Positions 1-6,879 of a stretch of 14,916 nt of DNA are shown piece by piece. Each line of letters begins with the position of its first letter. Position 1 is the first letter of the stretch. The notes under the pieces are model-generated. The model made no database searches, was not told the origin of the DNA, and worked only from the letters and a program-made list of their open reading frames with translations. The stretch lies in NCBI GenBank assembly GCA_039029455.1, contig JBCCGE010000077.1, positions 1-14,916 on the forward strand. Direction: 5' to 3'. Source of the stretch: JBCCGE01 sp039029455. Lineage in GTDB: Bacteria > Pseudomonadota > Gammaproteobacteria > Arenicellales > Poriferihabitantaceae. The translations under genes and the position numbers were made by a program.

Positions 1-702
1 GCCGCTGCCGGTAACCCCGTGCAGCAAATGCACCTGAAAATCACTGTGTCTGAGGATTTCGTCCCGAATAACCTGCTGCTCTGTTGACAGTGTTACCGGT
101 GCAATAAGAGTGGCGTCTCGGTCGACATTCTGTTCGATCTCGATCCAATTGACTAAATCCTTTTGCAGTAATCCGGCAGCGGCTGCCCGCCAGCCCGGAA
201 ACTGATGATTCAGGTCTTCGCTGCCGAGGCCCGGGTTTTCGGCCAGAAAACTCAAAAGAGCGCGCTGCTTTGGCGCGCGTGAGAGCTGCTCGGTTATGGC
301 GCTCCGCCAGTCATCAACTGAGACGCACAACGTTCTGGAGATATTTGGGTTTGCCATCGGCTTCGACTGACGCAGTCGAGCTGGCAGGGCAGTCTGAAAA
401 ACTTCGCCAACAGGATGATGATAGTAGCGGGCCGACCAGATCAGTAACGCGAATAGATCGGCTGGCAGGACCGGCTCAGAATCGAGAACGGTCAATACCG
501 GCTTGACTGCACCGGTATGCGTTTTTGGTTGGCGTGAAAGGACGGTTCCAACCAGACGTCTTGACCCGAATGGTACAAGAACTCTGGATCCGATCTCCAT
601 ATCGCGCCCGATGTAGTCAAATGTCTGCCGCAACGGCACCGGCAGGGCGACCTGAACGCATTCTGATCCGCTCCTGGAGCCGTCATCTTGCAACGGATTC
701 AT
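1..702 (-). CDS. priA: Primosomal replication-restart helicase PriA, N-terminal part (cut by window edge)
   Basis: PriA is a 3'-to-5' superfamily 2 DNA helicase that recognises stalled replication forks and reloads the replisome away from the origin. The visible 234 residues hold the 3'-DNA-binding domain (VQVALPVPLRQTFDY near residues 16-30, then a VPFG..RLVGTV segment and a YYHHPVGEVFQTALP segment around 90-108), a short winged-helix-like part, and the start of the helicase core. The last residues are HGVTGSG, the Walker A motif without its lysine, which lies outside the window. The ATG at 702 is preceded by GGAGG only 2 bases away, and an in-frame TGA lies 8 codons upstream with no other start between, so this start is well fixed. 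A TTGACA -35-like hexamer lies at 748-753 (minus strand), but no good -10 goes with it. The DnaA boxes at 784-804 lie just upstream. Identification is from family memory and is firm. Confidence 0.93.
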   Translation of the reverse strand, partial: MNPLQDDGSRSGSECVQVALPVPLRQTFDYIGRDMEIGSRVLVPFGSRRLVGTVLSRQPKTHTGAVKPVLTVLDSEPVLPADLFALLIWSARYYHHPVGEVFQTALPARLRQSKPMANPNISRTLCVSVDDWRSAITEQLSRAPKQRALLSFLAENPGLGSEDLNHQFPGWRAAAAGLLQKDLVNWIEIEQNVDRDATLIAPVTLSTEQQVIRDEILRHSDFQVHLLHGVTGSG

Positions 703-783
703 CGCCTCCGCGAGACAGAACTGAGTTCATCGGTCGAGATGACCGGATGTCAAAAAATGGTTATCCGTTTTACTCACAGATTC

Positions 784-792
784 TGTGGATAA
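784..792 (-). promoter_or_regulatory. DnaA box TTATCCACA
   Basis: The plus strand reads TGTGGATAA, the exact complement of the strongest E. coli-type DnaA box. It lies 82 bases upstream of the priA start and 3 bases from the next box, in the same orientation. Confidence 0.65.
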
Positions 793-795
793 CCT

Positions 796-804
796 TGTGT
801 ATAA
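796..804 (-). promoter_or_regulatory. DnaA box TTATACACA
   Basis: The plus strand reads TGTGTATAA, an exact match to TTATNCACA on the minus strand. It is phased 12 bases from the preceding box, start to start, and borders the AT-rich segment. Confidence 0.6.
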
Positions 805-930
805 GATTGTTTCAAACTGTATATATAGAGGTCTGGCGCAAAAATCAGAGTACCTGCTTAAAAAACAGACAATTTCGGAAAAAATCTTATAAAACATATA
901 GTTATAAAGCTAAATTAAATCATTCAAGGA

Positions 931-964
931 GCGGTAAACGATAAATCTACCGAAATGTTACCGC
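931..964. repeat. Inverted repeat GCGGTAA / TTACCGC
   Basis: GCGGTAA (931-937) and TTACCGC (958-964) are a perfect 7-base inverted repeat around a 20-base centre, at the edge of the AT-rich segment. It could be a protein-binding site or a hairpin. I do not recognise the motif. Confidence 0.35.
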
Positions 965-975
965 GCCGTTAATAG

Positions 976-984
976 TGTGAATAA
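976..984 (-). promoter_or_regulatory. DnaA box TTATTCACA
   Basis: The plus strand reads TGTGAATAA, a third exact TTATNCACA match in the same orientation as the other two. It sits on the far side of the AT-rich segment, 171 bases from its nearest neighbour. Confidence 0.5.
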
Positions 985-993
985 CTTCCTTAT

Positions 994-1028
994 ATTGTCG
1001 GGGGAATTCAAACCGCCTGACAATTTTT
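994..1028 (+). terminator. Possible intrinsic terminator reading rightward
   Basis: ATTGTCGGG (994-1002) can pair with CCTGACAAT (1016-1024), nine pairs including one G-U, across a 13-base loop, followed directly by a run of T (five in all, 1024-1028). No plus-strand gene precedes it, so it would end a short RNA from the AT-rich segment or be chance. The large loop makes it a weak terminator. Confidence 0.3.
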
Positions 1029-1040
1029 CACCATGTTTCG

Positions 1041-1053
1041 AATCAACAAGTTA
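1041..1053 (+). promoter_or_regulatory. IHF consensus site
   Basis: AATCAACAAGTTA matches WATCAANNNNTTR at every fixed position. IHF bends DNA and is a normal part of enterobacterial and related origins and of some promoters. Its value here is its place in the DnaA-box region; alone it would be weak evidence. Confidence 0.45.
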
Positions 1054-1112
1054 CGCAATAATCGTTGTGTCTGTTTGTAACAATTCCAAATAAATTTGTC
1101 CCGCTCACCAAT

Positions 1113-1658
1113 CTAGGCAATGACCTGATCGACAATCGTAAATTGACCGGTCACTCGTTCTTTAAGGTATCGCTCAAGGGTCAGAATGACGATTCGAAAC
1201 GCGATCTCCTGCCACGGTATGTCCTCCTCCAGAAAGAGTTCGGTTTCCAGACTTTCCTGCCCCACCCCGAAAGCATCCTCTGCGGTGAGCTCGGCGCGAT
1301 ACATAATGTACACCTGACTGATTCTGGGCAGGCTGTAGGTGGCGTAGAGAGTCTGGTTTTTCAGCGGAGCGACGGCTTCTTCCCAGGTCTCCCGGGCTGC
1401 GCCCTCAGCCAGAGTCTCGCCGTTTTCCATAAACCCGGCGGGCAGTGTCCACAAACCCTTGCGCGGTTCGATTGCACGCCGGCAGAGCAGAATGCGATCT
1501 TCCCAGACCGGGATACAGCCGGTGACGATTTTCGGGTTTTGATAGTGGATTGTGTGACACTGGGGACAGACATGGCGTTCCCTGTTATCGCCTTCAGGGA
1601 TTGTTTTGTTGACAGAGTGTCCGCAGTGACTGCAGAACTTGACCAGATCATCTAACAT
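1113..1658 (-). CDS. NUDIX hydrolase with N-terminal zinc ribbon
   Basis: NUDIX enzymes hydrolyse nucleoside diphosphates linked to another group, such as ADP-ribose, NADH or oxidised nucleotides. Residues 9-34 form a zinc ribbon (C9xxC12 and C31xxC34). The NUDIX box is at 75-97: G75, E81, R89-E90 and the metal-binding E93-E94, in canonical spacing; the usual glycine near its end is valine (V96), which I recall as normal in this subfamily. Conserved blocks HYQNPKIVTGC (38-48) and RRAIEPRKGLWTLPAGFM (60-77) mark a widespread proteobacterial family of about 180 residues, so the gene is full length. The substrate is not known from sequence. It is transcribed toward priA and faces away from the dehydrogenase gene across a 75-base gap. 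The ATG at 1658 is the only likely start, since the zinc ribbon begins soon after it. Confidence 0.88.
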   Translation of the reverse strand: MLDDLVKFCSHCGHSVNKTIPEGDNRERHVCPQCHTIHYQNPKIVTGCIPVWEDRILLCRRAIEPRKGLWTLPAGFMENGETLAEGAARETWEEAVAPLKNQTLYATYSLPRISQVYIMYRAELTAEDAFGVGQESLETELFLEEDIPWQEIAFRIVILTLERYLKERVTGQFTIVDQVIA

Positions 1659-1688
1659 GTTGACGATAATACCTTGTCTTAATCCCGA

Positions 1689-1711
1689 CAGGCACCCCGG
1701 TGCGGTGCCTG
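1689..1711. repeat. Perfect inverted repeat between two divergent genes
   Basis: CAGGCACC (1689-1696) and GGTGCCTG (1704-1711) form an 8-base perfect inverted repeat around a 7-base GC-rich centre, in the 75-base gap between the NUDIX and dehydrogenase starts. Symmetry and position suit an operator for both genes or a hairpin in one leader. No regulator gene lies nearby to suggest which protein binds. Confidence 0.45.
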
Positions 1712-1733
1712 CCTTGACGTATCGGAATGTAAA

Positions 1734-2447
1734 ATGAAATCAGTACTTGTTACCGGCAACAGCAGTGGACTTGGACTCGCAATGACGCACTGGCATCTCG
1801 ACAGAGGTGCTCGCGTGTTCGGCATCAGCAGGCGAGGGTGTTCTCTGCAGCATGCAAGCCTGCACGATACGACTGCGGATTTAGGTCAGCTCGAACGGAT
1901 TGAACCCGCGCTTGCAGAATTGTTAGCCGATGTGACGCATCTGGATCTGGTGTTCCTGAATGCCGGAACTCTGGGACAGATCGAGTCTATGCCGAATTAC
2001 TCCGTCGGTGACCTTGAGGCAATCATGCGGGTCAACGTCTGGTCGAACAAGATTCTTCTGGACGCTCTGCTGAAACAAAACATTATGGCCGAGCAGATCA
2101 TTCTGGTCTCATCCGGGGCATCCATTACCGGACGTGCGGGCTGGTCCGGATATGCGTTGTCGAAGTCGACGCTGAATATGCTGGCACAGCTTTACGCCCA
2201 TGAGTTTCCGCACTCACATGTCTGCGCGCTTGCGCCCGGCATTTTCGACTCGCCCATGCAGGGGCAAATTCGCGACCCACAGCATGTTGACGTTGATCGC
2301 TTTGCCAGCTTTCAGTCCCTGCGTGATGCAAAGAGCAGTGGACAAATGCCGGAGGCAGAGCAGACCGCGGATTTGATCATGACGCTGCTCCCGGTTATCC
2401 GACAAGCACCCAGCGGACAGTTTCAGGATATTCGAAACCTGGACTGA
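1734..2447 (+). CDS. Short-chain dehydrogenase/reductase (SDR), 237 residues
   Basis: A classical single-domain SDR, an NAD(P)-dependent oxidoreductase with a Rossmann fold. The nucleotide-binding motif TGNSSGLG is at residues 7-14, NAG at 76-78, the active-site Asn at 101, the catalytic Ser in VSSGAS (126-127) and YxxxK at Y140/K144, so the catalytic set is complete. Arginines at 33-34 after the second strand suggest NADPH preference, which is an inference. After the PGI motif (168-170) the C-terminal region holds a short substrate loop. The substrate cannot be told. The stop overlaps the start of the next gene by one base (TGATG), implying translational coupling to the GDSL hydrolase. The ATG start fits because the Rossmann strand begins at residue 3; no strong ribosome-binding site is visible. 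Confidence 0.85.
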   Translation: MKSVLVTGNSSGLGLAMTHWHLDRGARVFGISRRGCSLQHASLHDTTADLGQLERIEPALAELLADVTHLDLVFLNAGTLGQIESMPNYSVGDLEAIMRVNVWSNKILLDALLKQNIMAEQIILVSSGASITGRAGWSGYALSKSTLNMLAQLYAHEFPHSHVCALAPGIFDSPMQGQIRDPQHVDVDRFASFQSLRDAKSSGQMPEAEQTADLIMTLLPVIRQAPSGQFQDIRNLD

Positions 2448-3364
2448 TGACGGCATTCAGAAAATGGCTCGCCGCTGTCTTACTGGTGTGCTGCCAGTCG
2501 TCCTGGGGGTTCTCTCAGCTGGTTATATTCGGTGACAGCCTGTCCGATACCGGCAATTTAACCGGCGTGTTTCCGTTACCGCCACCGTACTACAGCGGCA
2601 GGGTAAGCAACGGTCCGGTTGCCGTGGACTATTTTGCGGAATCGCTGGGCCTCACCGCCATCAGTTCGGGTCATGTCGTCGGTAATCTCAATGGGCAGAA
2701 CTATGCAATTGCGGGTGGAAATGCGTCCGGCAGCGATATCGAAGATCTGAGGCGCCAGGTCGATGTTTTTCTGGCTCGTCACCCGACCGGTCTTGGCAGC
2801 AATACGCTCTATGTGGTCTTCATTGGTGGCAATGATGTCCGCGATGCCAGGGACACCGCCGATGCGGGGCAGCAAAGTGCACTCATCAGCTCTGCTGTGG
2901 GCGCAATTCGGTCGACCATCATCCGTCTGCGCAATGCAGGTGCCGCCTATGTGCTTGTCGTCAATGTGCCTGACATCGGAGAAATCCCGGAAACCCTGCG
3001 GCAGACTTCCTCTAACCCTGCTATCCGGATTCGCGCAACCGCCAGCTCAGTAGAGTTCAATCAGGAGCTTTCTCAAATGCTGGACGGTTTCGATTCAGGA
3101 CAGCTCCAGCTGTATGAATTTGATCTGTTCAAAACCATGAATCGGATCATCGCCAATCCCGCTGCGTTTGGACTAACCAATATAGATCAGCCGTGTTTCG
3201 ATACGGATCGGTTTGTGACGACACCGGGATGCGATTTTGATCAATATTTGTTTTTCGACAATCTGCATCCTACCTCCAGAGGTCACGAATTGATTGCCAG
3301 CGGCATGATTCGGGCGCTGCGGCCCACGGCATTTCTTCCCGGTGTGATTCTTTTGCTGGAGTAG
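2447..3364 (+). CDS. Secreted SGNH/GDSL-family esterase or lipase
   Basis: GDSL hydrolases cleave esters with a Ser-Asp-His triad. Residues 1-22 are a signal peptide (FRKW, then a hydrophobic stretch ending near SSWGFS), so the mature enzyme is periplasmic, surface-exposed or secreted. Block I is FGDSLSDTGN with the nucleophile S31; the Gly of block II is around G90-91 (AIAGGNAS); block III is GGND with N129; block V is DNLHP with D271 and H274. The triad and oxyanion residues are therefore all present. At 305 residues it fits the thermolabile hemolysin-like or lysophospholipase group. No autotransporter barrel or recognisable sorting signal follows, and the protein ends 31 residues after the catalytic His. 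It overlaps the upstream dehydrogenase by one base and converges on ubiA 47 bases away, with no clear hairpin terminator between. The substrate is unknown. Confidence 0.87.
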   Translation: MTAFRKWLAAVLLVCCQSSWGFSQLVIFGDSLSDTGNLTGVFPLPPPYYSGRVSNGPVAVDYFAESLGLTAISSGHVVGNLNGQNYAIAGGNASGSDIEDLRRQVDVFLARHPTGLGSNTLYVVFIGGNDVRDARDTADAGQQSALISSAVGAIRSTIIRLRNAGAAYVLVVNVPDIGEIPETLRQTSSNPAIRIRATASSVEFNQELSQMLDGFDSGQLQLYEFDLFKTMNRIIANPAAFGLTNIDQPCFDTDRFVTTPGCDFDQYLFFDNLHPTSRGHELIASGMIRALRPTAFLPGVILLLE

Positions 3365-3411
3365 CTCGATCGATCTGCACTCGCAAACGCAACGATTGTC
3401 GCGCGGTTCGT

Positions 3412-4272
3412 TCAGTGTTCCACAATCAGGCTCAGAAGCAGTCCGGCAAACACCATTGCTCCAAACCAGATGTTGTTGAGAAACGCCTGAAAGCACCGCT
3501 GACGGTCCCGGTCGCGACACAGAGTCTGCTGGTAGATCGCAAAACAGGCCGCAGCGGCAAGACCCAGATAATAGTGGTAGGAGAAATCCCTTTCGACACC
3601 AAGCCACAGCAACAGCAGCAGGCACAATCCATGCAGGCCGCCTATGATCAGGTTATCGTGACGGCCAAACAGGATGGCGGTCGACTTGATACCGACCTTA
3701 ATGTCGTCTTCGCGGTCGGCCATCGCATATTGGGTGTCATACGCAACAATCCACGAAAAGTTTGCTGCAAACAGCAGCCACGCTTCGAACGGCACAGATT
3801 CTGTTAGAGCAGCATACGCCATGGGTATGCCCCAGGAAAATGCCACCCCAAGCACCAGCTGAGGCAGATGCGTGATGCGCTTAAAGAATGGGTAGCTGGC
3901 GGCGATTGGAACCGCGAGCAACGCAAACCAGAACGTGAAGCTGTTCAGTTGCAGCACAATGAACAGGGCAATACACAACAAGGCCACAAACAGCGTCAGT
4001 GCTTGTCGCTCGCTGATGTCGCCTCGGGTTAATGGTCGCGCCTGCGTGCGATCAACGTGGCGATCAAAGTCACGGTCCGCATAATCATTGATGACGCAGC
4101 CGGCTGATCGCATCACAAACGTGCCGAGCACGAACCACAGCACAATCGTCGGATCCGGCTGGCCATTACCCGCAAGCCACAGTGCCCAGAGCGTAGGCCA
4201 CAACAGTAAAAAGGTGCCGATCGGGCGATCGATCCGCATCAGTTTCAGATAGGGCTCAATAGTTTTGCGCAT
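3412..4272 (-). CDS. ubiA: 4-hydroxybenzoate polyprenyltransferase UbiA
   Basis: UbiA is an integral membrane prenyltransferase that attaches the polyprenyl tail to 4-hydroxybenzoate, the second step of ubiquinone synthesis. The first Asp-rich motif is NDYADRDFD at residues 62-70, and the second is around D186-D190 in YAMADREDDIKVGIKST; both bind the Mg-diphosphate of the prenyl donor. The N-terminus reads YLKLMRIDRPIGTFLLLWPT, typical of UbiA rather than of heme O or menaquinone homologues. About eight or nine hydrophobic helices are visible, and 286 residues is the normal length. It starts 2 bases after the recG stop and so is coupled to it. The usual partner ubiC (chorismate lyase) is not in this window. 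No terminator is visible after it. Confidence 0.95.
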   Translation of the reverse strand: MRKTIEPYLKLMRIDRPIGTFLLLWPTLWALWLAGNGQPDPTIVLWFVLGTFVMRSAGCVINDYADRDFDRHVDRTQARPLTRGDISERQALTLFVALLCIALFIVLQLNSFTFWFALLAVPIAASYPFFKRITHLPQLVLGVAFSWGIPMAYAALTESVPFEAWLLFAANFSWIVAYDTQYAMADREDDIKVGIKSTAILFGRHDNLIIGGLHGLCLLLLLWLGVERDFSYHYYLGLAAAACFAIYQQTLCRDRDRQRCFQAFLNNIWFGAMVFAGLLLSLIVEH

Positions 4273-4274
4273 AG

Positions 4275-6407
4275 TCAGACGTCGGCGTAATCAATTTGTG
4301 GTCCTATCCATCGATCAATCAGGGCATCTGTCGGGTCCGGGTCGCAATCCTGCAATGACGCACCAATTCTCTCAACCATTGGAAACAGAGACTGGTCACG
4401 ATGTAAATCCGCAATACGCAGCTGTTGCAGTCCGGTCTGGCGCGTTCCGAGCATGTCGCCCGGCCCGCGAAGTTTCAGATCTTCCTCAGCAATGCGAAAA
4501 CCATCGCTGGTCTCACGCAGCACATTAATCCGCTGCCGGGCGATGGTGCTGAGAGGGCTTTTATACAGCAGCACGCAGGACGACTGCTCGGTACCGCGCC
4601 CGACCCGGCCGCGAAGCTGGTGCAGCTGGGCCAGACCAAGGCGTTCTGCGTTTTCGATAATCATCAGATTAGCATTCGGGACATCGACGCCCACTTCGAT
4701 GACCGTGGTCGCCACCAGGAGATCAATCTCATGAGACCGGAATTTCTGCATCACCGAGTCTTTTTCACGCGTCTTCATGCGACCATGGATTAACCCGACC
4801 CGGATTTCGGGCATCGCCTCTGACAACATGTCGAAGGTGTCAGTTGCTGCCTGCGCCTGCAGTTTGTCGGATTCTTCAATTAGCGGACACACCCAGTACG
4901 CCTGACGACCCGCCTTGCAGTTTTCCAACAGTCGCGTACTGACTGCCTGCCTGCGTTCGCTGTCGATGGCAACGGTATTTACCGGCAGACGTCCGGGTGG
5001 CAGCTCGTCCACATTAGAAACATCCAGATCAGCGTAAAACACCATCGCCATTGAACGCGGTATGGGTGTCGCGCTCATCACAAGCTGATGCGGTACCAGT
5101 TCTGATTCCTGTCCTTTGTGACGAAGCGCAAGACGCTGACCGACTCCGAAGCGATGCTGCTCATCGATGACGATCAGCCCCAGATTGTCAAATTCGATTT
5201 CATCCTGAAACAGCGCATGAGTACCGACGACAATCCGTGCTTTACCGCTGCTAATCGCTTCGACAGACGACTCGCGTTGCTTTTTTGTCAGTTTCCCGGT
5301 CAGCCAGCACACCGGGATTTCGAGTGGAGCAAACCAGGACTCAAAATTGTTACGGTGCTGTTCAGCAAGCAACTCAGTGGGTGCCATAACCGCCGTCTGG
5401 AATCCGCTGTCGCAGGCGAAGCAGGCTGCAGCTGCGGCGATGATGGTTTTGCCGGATCCGACATCGCCCTGAACAAGCCGCAATGTGGGGTCGGATCGGT
5501 TGAGGTCCGATATCACTTCATCAATAACGCGACTTTGTGCGTCGGTGAGTTGAAACGGCAGACTGTTCTGCAATGCTGTCCAGGCAGCAGACTCGACGGC
5601 GAAGGTTGGTGAGCGCATCGCATCACGCAAAATGCGTTTTTGTTTCAGCGCGAGATGATGAGCCAGAAGTTCCTCAATCACCAGTCGCTGTTGCGCTGGA
5701 TGTTTTCCGGACATCAGTGCTTCGGTATTTTCTTCCGGTGCCGGCGCGTGAATTGTTTTTAGCGCCTCTTTGAGTGGCGGCATACTTTGTTCGGCCAACA
5801 CCGAAGGGTTGAGCAATTCAACGGTGCCCGGCAGCCAGTTTTTCAGGCTCTGCGCGACCAGACGTCGCATCACATTGGGTCCTATTCCTTCCGTTGTCGG
5901 GTATACCGGTGTCAGCCGATTTTCCGCAGCAAATTCGGGCTCGCTGTCGTGCAGTCGATACTCGGGATGCACCAATTCAAATGTTCTCGGGCCCTTGCGA
6001 ATCTCTCCGTAACACTGCACCCAGGCAGCGCGCTTGAATGCGTGTTGCTGGGACTGGTTGAAATGGAAAAACCTGAGCGTCAGCTGCCCGGTTTGATCAC
6101 TGACTCTGACCAGCAGCGAACGCCGCCTGCCGAACTGTATGTCTGTGGCCAGAACCTCACCACAGACGACCGCATCGGTTCCGGCCACCAGTGCCCCAAT
6201 GGATGTTACCCGGGTACGATCCTGATAGCGGTACGGCAGGTGGAAAAGCAGGTCCTGAGGGTGGCGAATGCCGTATCGCTCCAGTTTGGCCGCAAGCTGT
6301 GGCCCGACACCACTAAGCGTCTGAAGGGGGTGGCGGCTGGTGCTGATCGCGGAACTCCCGGAACCGGAAAGTTGGGGTTTACAGCGCCAGAATGGCTTCC
6401 ACCTCAA
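4275..6407 (-). CDS. recG: ATP-dependent DNA helicase RecG
   Basis: RecG regresses stalled replication forks and migrates Holliday junctions. Numbering from the TTG at 6407 (710 residues), the order is an N-terminal HPLQTLSGVGPQLAAKL helix-hairpin region (about 27-43), the wedge/OB domain (about 70-150), Walker A GDVGSGKT (314-321), PTELLAEQH (343-351), the DEQH box (415-418), SATPIPRSM (445-453) and QLRGRVGRG (597-605). All helicase motifs are intact. The start is uncertain. The frame is open back to an ATG at 6503, deep inside ridA, but the sequence after the ridA stop (6379) has no ATG, GTG or TTG in frame before the conserved N-terminus. I give TTG 6407, the nearest standard start. An ATC at 6347, 7 bases after a GGGAG, would give 690 residues, the usual family length. 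It lies between ridA and ubiA in one operon. Confidence 0.93.
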   Translation of the reverse strand: MRWKPFWRCKPQLSGSGSSAISTSRHPLQTLSGVGPQLAAKLERYGIRHPQDLLFHLPYRYQDRTRVTSIGALVAGTDAVVCGEVLATDIQFGRRRSLLVRVSDQTGQLTLRFFHFNQSQQHAFKRAAWVQCYGEIRKGPRTFELVHPEYRLHDSEPEFAAENRLTPVYPTTEGIGPNVMRRLVAQSLKNWLPGTVELLNPSVLAEQSMPPLKEALKTIHAPAPEENTEALMSGKHPAQQRLVIEELLAHHLALKQKRILRDAMRSPTFAVESAAWTALQNSLPFQLTDAQSRVIDEVISDLNRSDPTLRLVQGDVGSGKTIIAAAAACFACDSGFQTAVMAPTELLAEQHRNNFESWFAPLEIPVCWLTGKLTKKQRESSVEAISSGKARIVVGTHALFQDEIEFDNLGLIVIDEQHRFGVGQRLALRHKGQESELVPHQLVMSATPIPRSMAMVFYADLDVSNVDELPPGRLPVNTVAIDSERRQAVSTRLLENCKAGRQAYWVCPLIEESDKLQAQAATDTFDMLSEAMPEIRVGLIHGRMKTREKDSVMQKFRSHEIDLLVATTVIEVGVDVPNANLMIIENAERLGLAQLHQLRGRVGRGTEQSSCVLLYKSPLSTIARQRINVLRETSDGFRIAEEDLKLRGPGDMLGTRQTGLQQLRIADLHRDQSLFPMVERIGASLQDCDPDPTDALIDRWIGPQIDYADV

Positions 6408-6759
6408 CCGGCACGCCTTTGGGCAGACTGGCAACTCCCACTGCAGCTCGTGCAGGATAAGGCTCGCTAAAATACTGCGCCATGACTTCGTTAACCGTTG
6501 CAAAATTTCCCAGATCGACCATTGAGATATTTACTTTAACGGCATCATCCATTGTTGCGCCTGCAGCTTCGGCAATGGCTTTCAGATTCCTGAACACCTG
6601 ATGTGCCGCCGCTTCAAAACTTTCATCGACGATTTCACCTGTATCGGGCGATAGCGGTATCTGCCCGGATATAAACAGCAGATTGCCTGTTTTGACGGCC
6701 TGTGAGTAGGTGCCAATAGCGCCTGGCGCCGCATCCGTTTGAATAATTTCTCTTGTCAT
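6379..6759 (-). CDS. ridA: Reactive intermediate deaminase RidA (YjgF/YER057c/UK114 family)
   Basis: RidA hydrolyses reactive enamine/imine intermediates such as 2-aminoacrylate made by PLP enzymes, and so protects them from damage. It is a small cytosolic trimer. The 126 residues match the family end to end: GTYSQAV (16-22), ISGQIPLSPDTGEIV (30-44), the NLKAI helix and the C-terminal YPARAAVGVASLPKG block. R104 is the conserved carboxylate-binding arginine, and E121 matches the conserved Glu of VEVEAI. The ATG at 6759 is chosen because family members begin a few residues before this point. The frame also runs back to 6861, adding 34 residues that do not resemble the family. The gene is first in a minus-strand operon with recG and ubiA, a neighbourhood I recall from other gammaproteobacteria. 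Its ribosome-binding site is weak. Confidence 0.95.
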   Translation of the reverse strand: MTREIIQTDAAPGAIGTYSQAVKTGNLLFISGQIPLSPDTGEIVDESFEAAAHQVFRNLKAIAEAAGATMDDAVKVNISMVDLGNFATVNEVMAQYFSEPYPARAAVGVASLPKGVPVEVEAILAL

Positions 6760-6879
6760 GACTGTGCGGAAAAGTGGTGTTGGAAAATAAGTAGAACGGA
6801 TCAACGAGATGAATGCGATCCAGCTAATTCCTGATATTATCACCTTGCCGTTCATGCACATAAACCTTTCATAGATACG

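Larger units (their letters stand above)
755..1060. other. Candidate replication origin (oriC-like): DnaA boxes, AT-rich stretch and IHF site
   Basis: No protein gene is supported between 703 and 1112. The stretch holds three exact matches to the DnaA box TTATNCACA, all on the minus strand (784-792, 796-804, 976-984), plus a one-mismatch box on the plus strand (TTACTCACA, 770-778). Between them lies an AT-rich segment: by hand count 68 of the 90 bases at 841-930 are A or T, with two TTATAAA-type stretches. An exact IHF consensus lies at 1041-1053. These are the elements of a gammaproteobacterial oriC (DnaA boxes, unwinding element, IHF bend). Against it: dnaA, dnaN, mnmG and the atp genes are not in view, and the boxes could instead regulate priA, which starts at 702. 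The function is inferred; the sites are seen directly. Confidence 0.45.

Noticed and set aside
270..944. Plus-strand open frames of 78 and 139 codons across the priA start and the DnaA boxes.
   Set aside because: They lie antisense to priA and run into the AT-rich region. The composition is arginine- and serine-rich shadow sequence without family resemblance.
1065..1655. A 196-codon plus-strand frame opposite the NUDIX gene.
   Set aside because: The minus-strand frame has a complete NUDIX box and zinc ribbon; the opposite frame is its shadow.
3365..3411. Search for a bidirectional terminator between the convergent GDSL and ubiA genes.
   Set aside because: CG-rich short repeats occur but there is no clear stem followed by a T run on either strand.
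3173..3625. A 150-codon minus-strand frame across the gap between the GDSL hydrolase and ubiA.
   Set aside because: It overlaps the ends of two well-supported genes in another frame and has no recognisable features.
6760..6861. A 34-residue N-terminal extension of RidA, partly hydrophobic.
   Set aside because: RidA family members begin at the MTREI position; the extension resembles nothing, and the divergent promoters must lie in this gap.
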